Shown here piece after piece: positions 62,164-64,000 of a stretch of 64,000 bases of DNA. Origin of the DNA: Psychroflexus sp. ALD_RP9 (GTDB taxonomy: Bacteria > Bacteroidota > Bacteroidia > Flavobacteriales > Flavobacteriaceae); NCBI RefSeq assembly GCF_017311165.1, contig NZ_CP062973.1, positions 1,426,001 to 1,490,000 on the forward strand, given 5' to 3'. Within the stretch, counting starts at the first letter, position 1, and each line of letters opens with the position of its first letter. A model generated the notes under the pieces. It was not told where the DNA came from. It saw only the letters and a list, made by a program, of their open reading frames with translations, and did no database searches. Both the position numbers and the translations under genes were made by a program.

Positions 62164-63003
62164 ATGGATAAATATTTAAGTTTTTTAAAGCGGCACAAAA
62201 AAATGATATTACTCTCATTACTTTGTGCTGCAATTTCAGTTTTATCGGGTGCTTTGGGCTGGACTATACAATTTATAGTTGTTGGTTTAGTTCACTATTC
62301 TACTGCTCTCTTATTCTTTAATCCTAAGAAAGCTAAATTCAAGCTATTTTTAATTGCTGTTCCATTTACTTTAATTTACATATCAGCTTTTTTAAGTGCT
62401 AAAGAATTTAGGGACACGATGCATATATTTCCAATACTAATAATACCTCTTTTCAGTATAGCATTTGCATTGATTTTAAATAAAAGGTATTATTTCGTGT
62501 TAGCCTTAGCTTATTTGATACTAAGTTTTGTTTTTATCGAAAATTGGTTAAAAGCAAGTTTAGACGATAGTTATTTGATGGTTGATCGTATTCCTGTAGA
62601 ACAATTAAACTTAAATAGTATAGGTGGTCGCGTATTTGAATTTCATCCAGATACAACTTATGTAGTTGACTTATGGAACAGTGCTTGTAAAGTTTGTATA
62701 GAAAAATTTCCTCAATTTGAAGCCTTAGCCCAAGATTATAGCCATAAAAAAGATCTCGTTTTTATGAGCTTAAATATTCCATTAAAACGCGATAAACAAT
62801 TTAATGTAAAGTCTTTAGTCAGACAGTATCAATTTCAATCAGTTTTTTCAAAGAATTACAATTTAGGTAAACTGCTCAATATTAAAAGCTTTCCAAAATT
62901 AATGATTGTAAAAAATAAAGATTCTATTGTTTTTAAAGGCAGTCAAATCAACGCTAGCCACATATTTGTAAATAATATTAATACTTATCTCAAAAGTATG
63001 TAA
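62164..63003 (+). CDS. Membrane protein with C-terminal TlpA/thioredoxin domain
   Basis: 279 residues. About six hydrophobic segments in the first 130 residues (for example MILLSLLCAAISVLSGALG, FIVVGLVHYSTALLFF and IFPILIIPLFSIAFALIL), then a periplasmic thioredoxin-like domain. Its redox site is WNSACKVC (CxxC), with the cis-Pro loop SFPKLMIVKN further on. It resembles TlpA/ResA proteins but is fused to a multispan membrane part, unlike single-anchor TlpA. A role in periplasmic thiol reduction, for example for cytochrome or surface proteins, is likely. The gene follows aat by 24 bases. Confidence 0.82.
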   Translation: MDKYLSFLKRHKKMILLSLLCAAISVLSGALGWTIQFIVVGLVHYSTALLFFNPKKAKFKLFLIAVPFTLIYISAFLSAKEFRDTMHIFPILIIPLFSIAFALILNKRYYFVLALAYLILSFVFIENWLKASLDDSYLMVDRIPVEQLNLNSIGGRVFEFHPDTTYVVDLWNSACKVCIEKFPQFEALAQDYSHKKDLVFMSLNIPLKRDKQFNVKSLVRQYQFQSVFSKNYNLGKLLNIKSFPKLMIVKNKDSIVFKGSQINASHIFVNNINTYLKSM

Positions 63004-63009
63004 AACAAA

Positions 63010-63036
63010 AAACCACCTTCATTTTAAAGGTGGTTT
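63010..63036. terminator. Bidirectional terminator between convergent genes
   Basis: Perfect 10-bp arms AAACCACCTT / AAGGTGGTTT, 7 bases after the thioredoxin-fold gene stop and 22 bases beyond the protease stop on the other strand. Confidence 0.85.
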
Positions 63037-63057
63037 CTTATTGATTTAAAGATGTAT

Positions 63058-64000
63058 TTATAACTTCTTAATGCCCATATTGTAAAATGTAAAGGCAAAA
63101 ATATCTGCATATTCTTGAATAATCATAGCAGTTGGTTTACCTGCACCATGGCCAGCGTTAGTTTCAACTCTTATTAAAACAGGATTGTCGCCTGCTTGCT
63201 TAGCTTGTAATTCTGCAGCAAACTTAAAACTATGTGCCGGCACTACGCGGTCATCATGATCACCAGTAGTTACTAAAGTGGCTGGATACTCAGTATCAGT
63301 TTTAACATTATGAACAGGTGAGTAATTGTACAAATATTGAAACATTTCTTGACCATCTTCGGCTGTGCCATAATCGTAAGCCCAGCCAGCACCAGACGTA
63401 AAGGTGTGGTATCTCAGCATATCAAGCACACCAACAGCAGGTAATGCAACTTGTACTAAATCTGGACGCTGCGTCATGGTTGCCCCAACTAAAAGTCCAC
63501 CATTAGAGCCGCCACGTATAGCTAATTTATCAGTTGAGGTGTATTTCTCTGCGATTAGATATTCAGCTGCTGCAATAAAGTCATCAAATACATTTTGTTT
63601 ATTTAGCTTGGTGCCAGCATCATGCCATTCTTTGCCATACTCACCACCGCCACGCAAGTTAGCTACGGCATACACGCCACCATTTTCTAACCAAACGGTA
63701 TTGGCGGTACTAAACGATGGTGTTAACGAAATATTGAAACCGCCGTAACCGTATAACATAGTCGGATTAGTGCCATCTAATTGAAGGCCTTTTTTATGCG
63801 TAATAATCATAGGGATTTTAGTTCCATCTTTCGATTTGTAAAAGACTTGTCGACTCACAAAATTGTCTGAATTAAAATCGATATTTGGTTTTTGGTACAG
63901 CTCAGATTCACCGCTTTCAATTTCATACTTATAAATACTGCCAGGTGTGGTGTAATTGGTAAATGAATAATAGAGTTCTTTCTCCTCTTTCTTTGTCCCA
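63058..64000 (-). CDS. Prolyl oligopeptidase (S9A), C-terminal part, cut by the window edge
   Basis: The frame is open from the stop at 63058 to base 64000, giving the last 314 residues of an enzyme usually about 700 long. The catalytic Ser is in [10 protein letters not shown], Asp in [13 protein letters not shown] and His in NAGHGAGKP, the S9A order. [14 protein letters not shown] and [16 protein letters not shown] precede them, and the upstream part contains the end of the beta-propeller. It cleaves short Pro-containing peptides. No start codon is in the window; a GTG near 63858 is internal, since the coding continues further. Signal peptide unknown. Confidence 0.93.
   Translation of the reverse strand, partial: GTKKEEKELYYSFTNYTTPGSIYKYEIESGESELYQKPNIDFNSDNFVSRQVFYKSKDGTKIPMIITHKKGLQLDGTNPTMLYGYGGFNISLTPSFSTANTVWLENGGVYAVANLRGGGEYGKEWHDAGTKLNKQNVFDDFIAAAEYLIAEKYTSTDKLAIRGGSNGGLLVGATMTQRPDLVQVALPAVGVLDMLRYHTFTSGAGWAYDYGTAEDGQEMFQYLYNYSPVHNVKTDTEYPATLVTTGDHDDRVVPAHSFKFAAELQAKQAGDNPVLIRVETNAGHGAGKPTAMIIQEYADIFAFTFYNMGIKKL

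Noticed and set aside
1..64000. tRNA, rRNA, phage or insertion-sequence genes
   Set aside because: All intergenic gaps were read; none contains a cloverleaf-like segment or transposase remnant that I could support.

Overview
The window reads as chromosome from a low-GC member of the Flavobacteriaceae (Bacteroidetes), probably marine. The evidence is a gliding/type IX secretion (T9SS) gene (sprA), several T9SS C-terminal sorting domains, an alternative complex III (ACIII) respiratory cluster, TANNTTTG-type -7 promoter boxes in front of many genes, few Shine-Dalgarno sequences, and short intergenic gaps. No rRNA, tRNA, CRISPR array, insertion sequence, prophage or attachment site was seen. No gene-free stretch exceeds 300 bases; the longest is the 258-base divergent promoter region 44961-45218.

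Layout. 1-8274 (minus): sprA (5' part only), ruvA, hybrid malic enzyme maeB, then queG, a cytochrome P450 and ruvB. 8346-19723 (minus): one respiratory block, actA-actB-actC-actD-actE-actF followed by cytochrome oxidase subunits II and I, so quinol oxidation and oxygen reduction are encoded together. 19914-23741 (plus): a SPOR-domain protein, then a tightly packed arsenosugar-type operon (CMD-like protein, ArsS radical SAM enzyme, rhodanese, CofC-like glycosyltransferase, purine nucleoside phosphorylase). 23776-34608: envelope and housekeeping genes, including a PagL-like lipid A deacylase, a GIN-domain lipoprotein, greA, a degenerate Rieske-like lipoprotein, an orphan ABC ATPase, a secreted M36 protease, a saccharopine-dehydrogenase-family enzyme, pckA and hemD. 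34628-41340: DUF4271, a dolichol-phosphate-mannose-synthase-like glycosyltransferase, dihydroorotase, a DUF4296 lipoprotein, an epimerase, tyrS and a LuxE-like enzyme.

41395-52412 is the most interesting region. It holds two T9SS-secreted proteins, a surface lipoprotein made of two tandem copies of a beta-helix unit, a TonB-dependent receptor, and a PhoB/PhoR-like two-component system. The promoters of the lipoprotein/receptor unit and of the response regulator carry the same 11-bp-period direct repeat at the same place relative to a perfect -7 box, over a -33 position that does not match consensus. This is what one expects of a PhoB-type activated, autoregulated regulon. I propose a surface nutrient-capture system run by its neighbouring regulator; phosphate as the signal is only a family-based guess.

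52369-64000: an ALG13/MurG-like transferase, trmB, a LysE-type exporter, an alkyltransferase-like protein lacking the catalytic Cys, an Fe-S assembly and electron-transfer block (Mrp, NifU domain, ferredoxin reductase, ferredoxin), a DUF4136 lipoprotein, a flavin reductase, DUF3127, an AtoE-type transporter, aat, a membrane thioredoxin-fold protein, and a prolyl oligopeptidase cut by the right edge.

Regulatory signals worth noting are an FNR/CRP-type palindrome upstream of pckA and intrinsic-terminator-like hairpins in the leaders of greA, the LuxE-like gene and the AtoE-like gene. All functions are read from sequence motifs and family knowledge; no database search was run.
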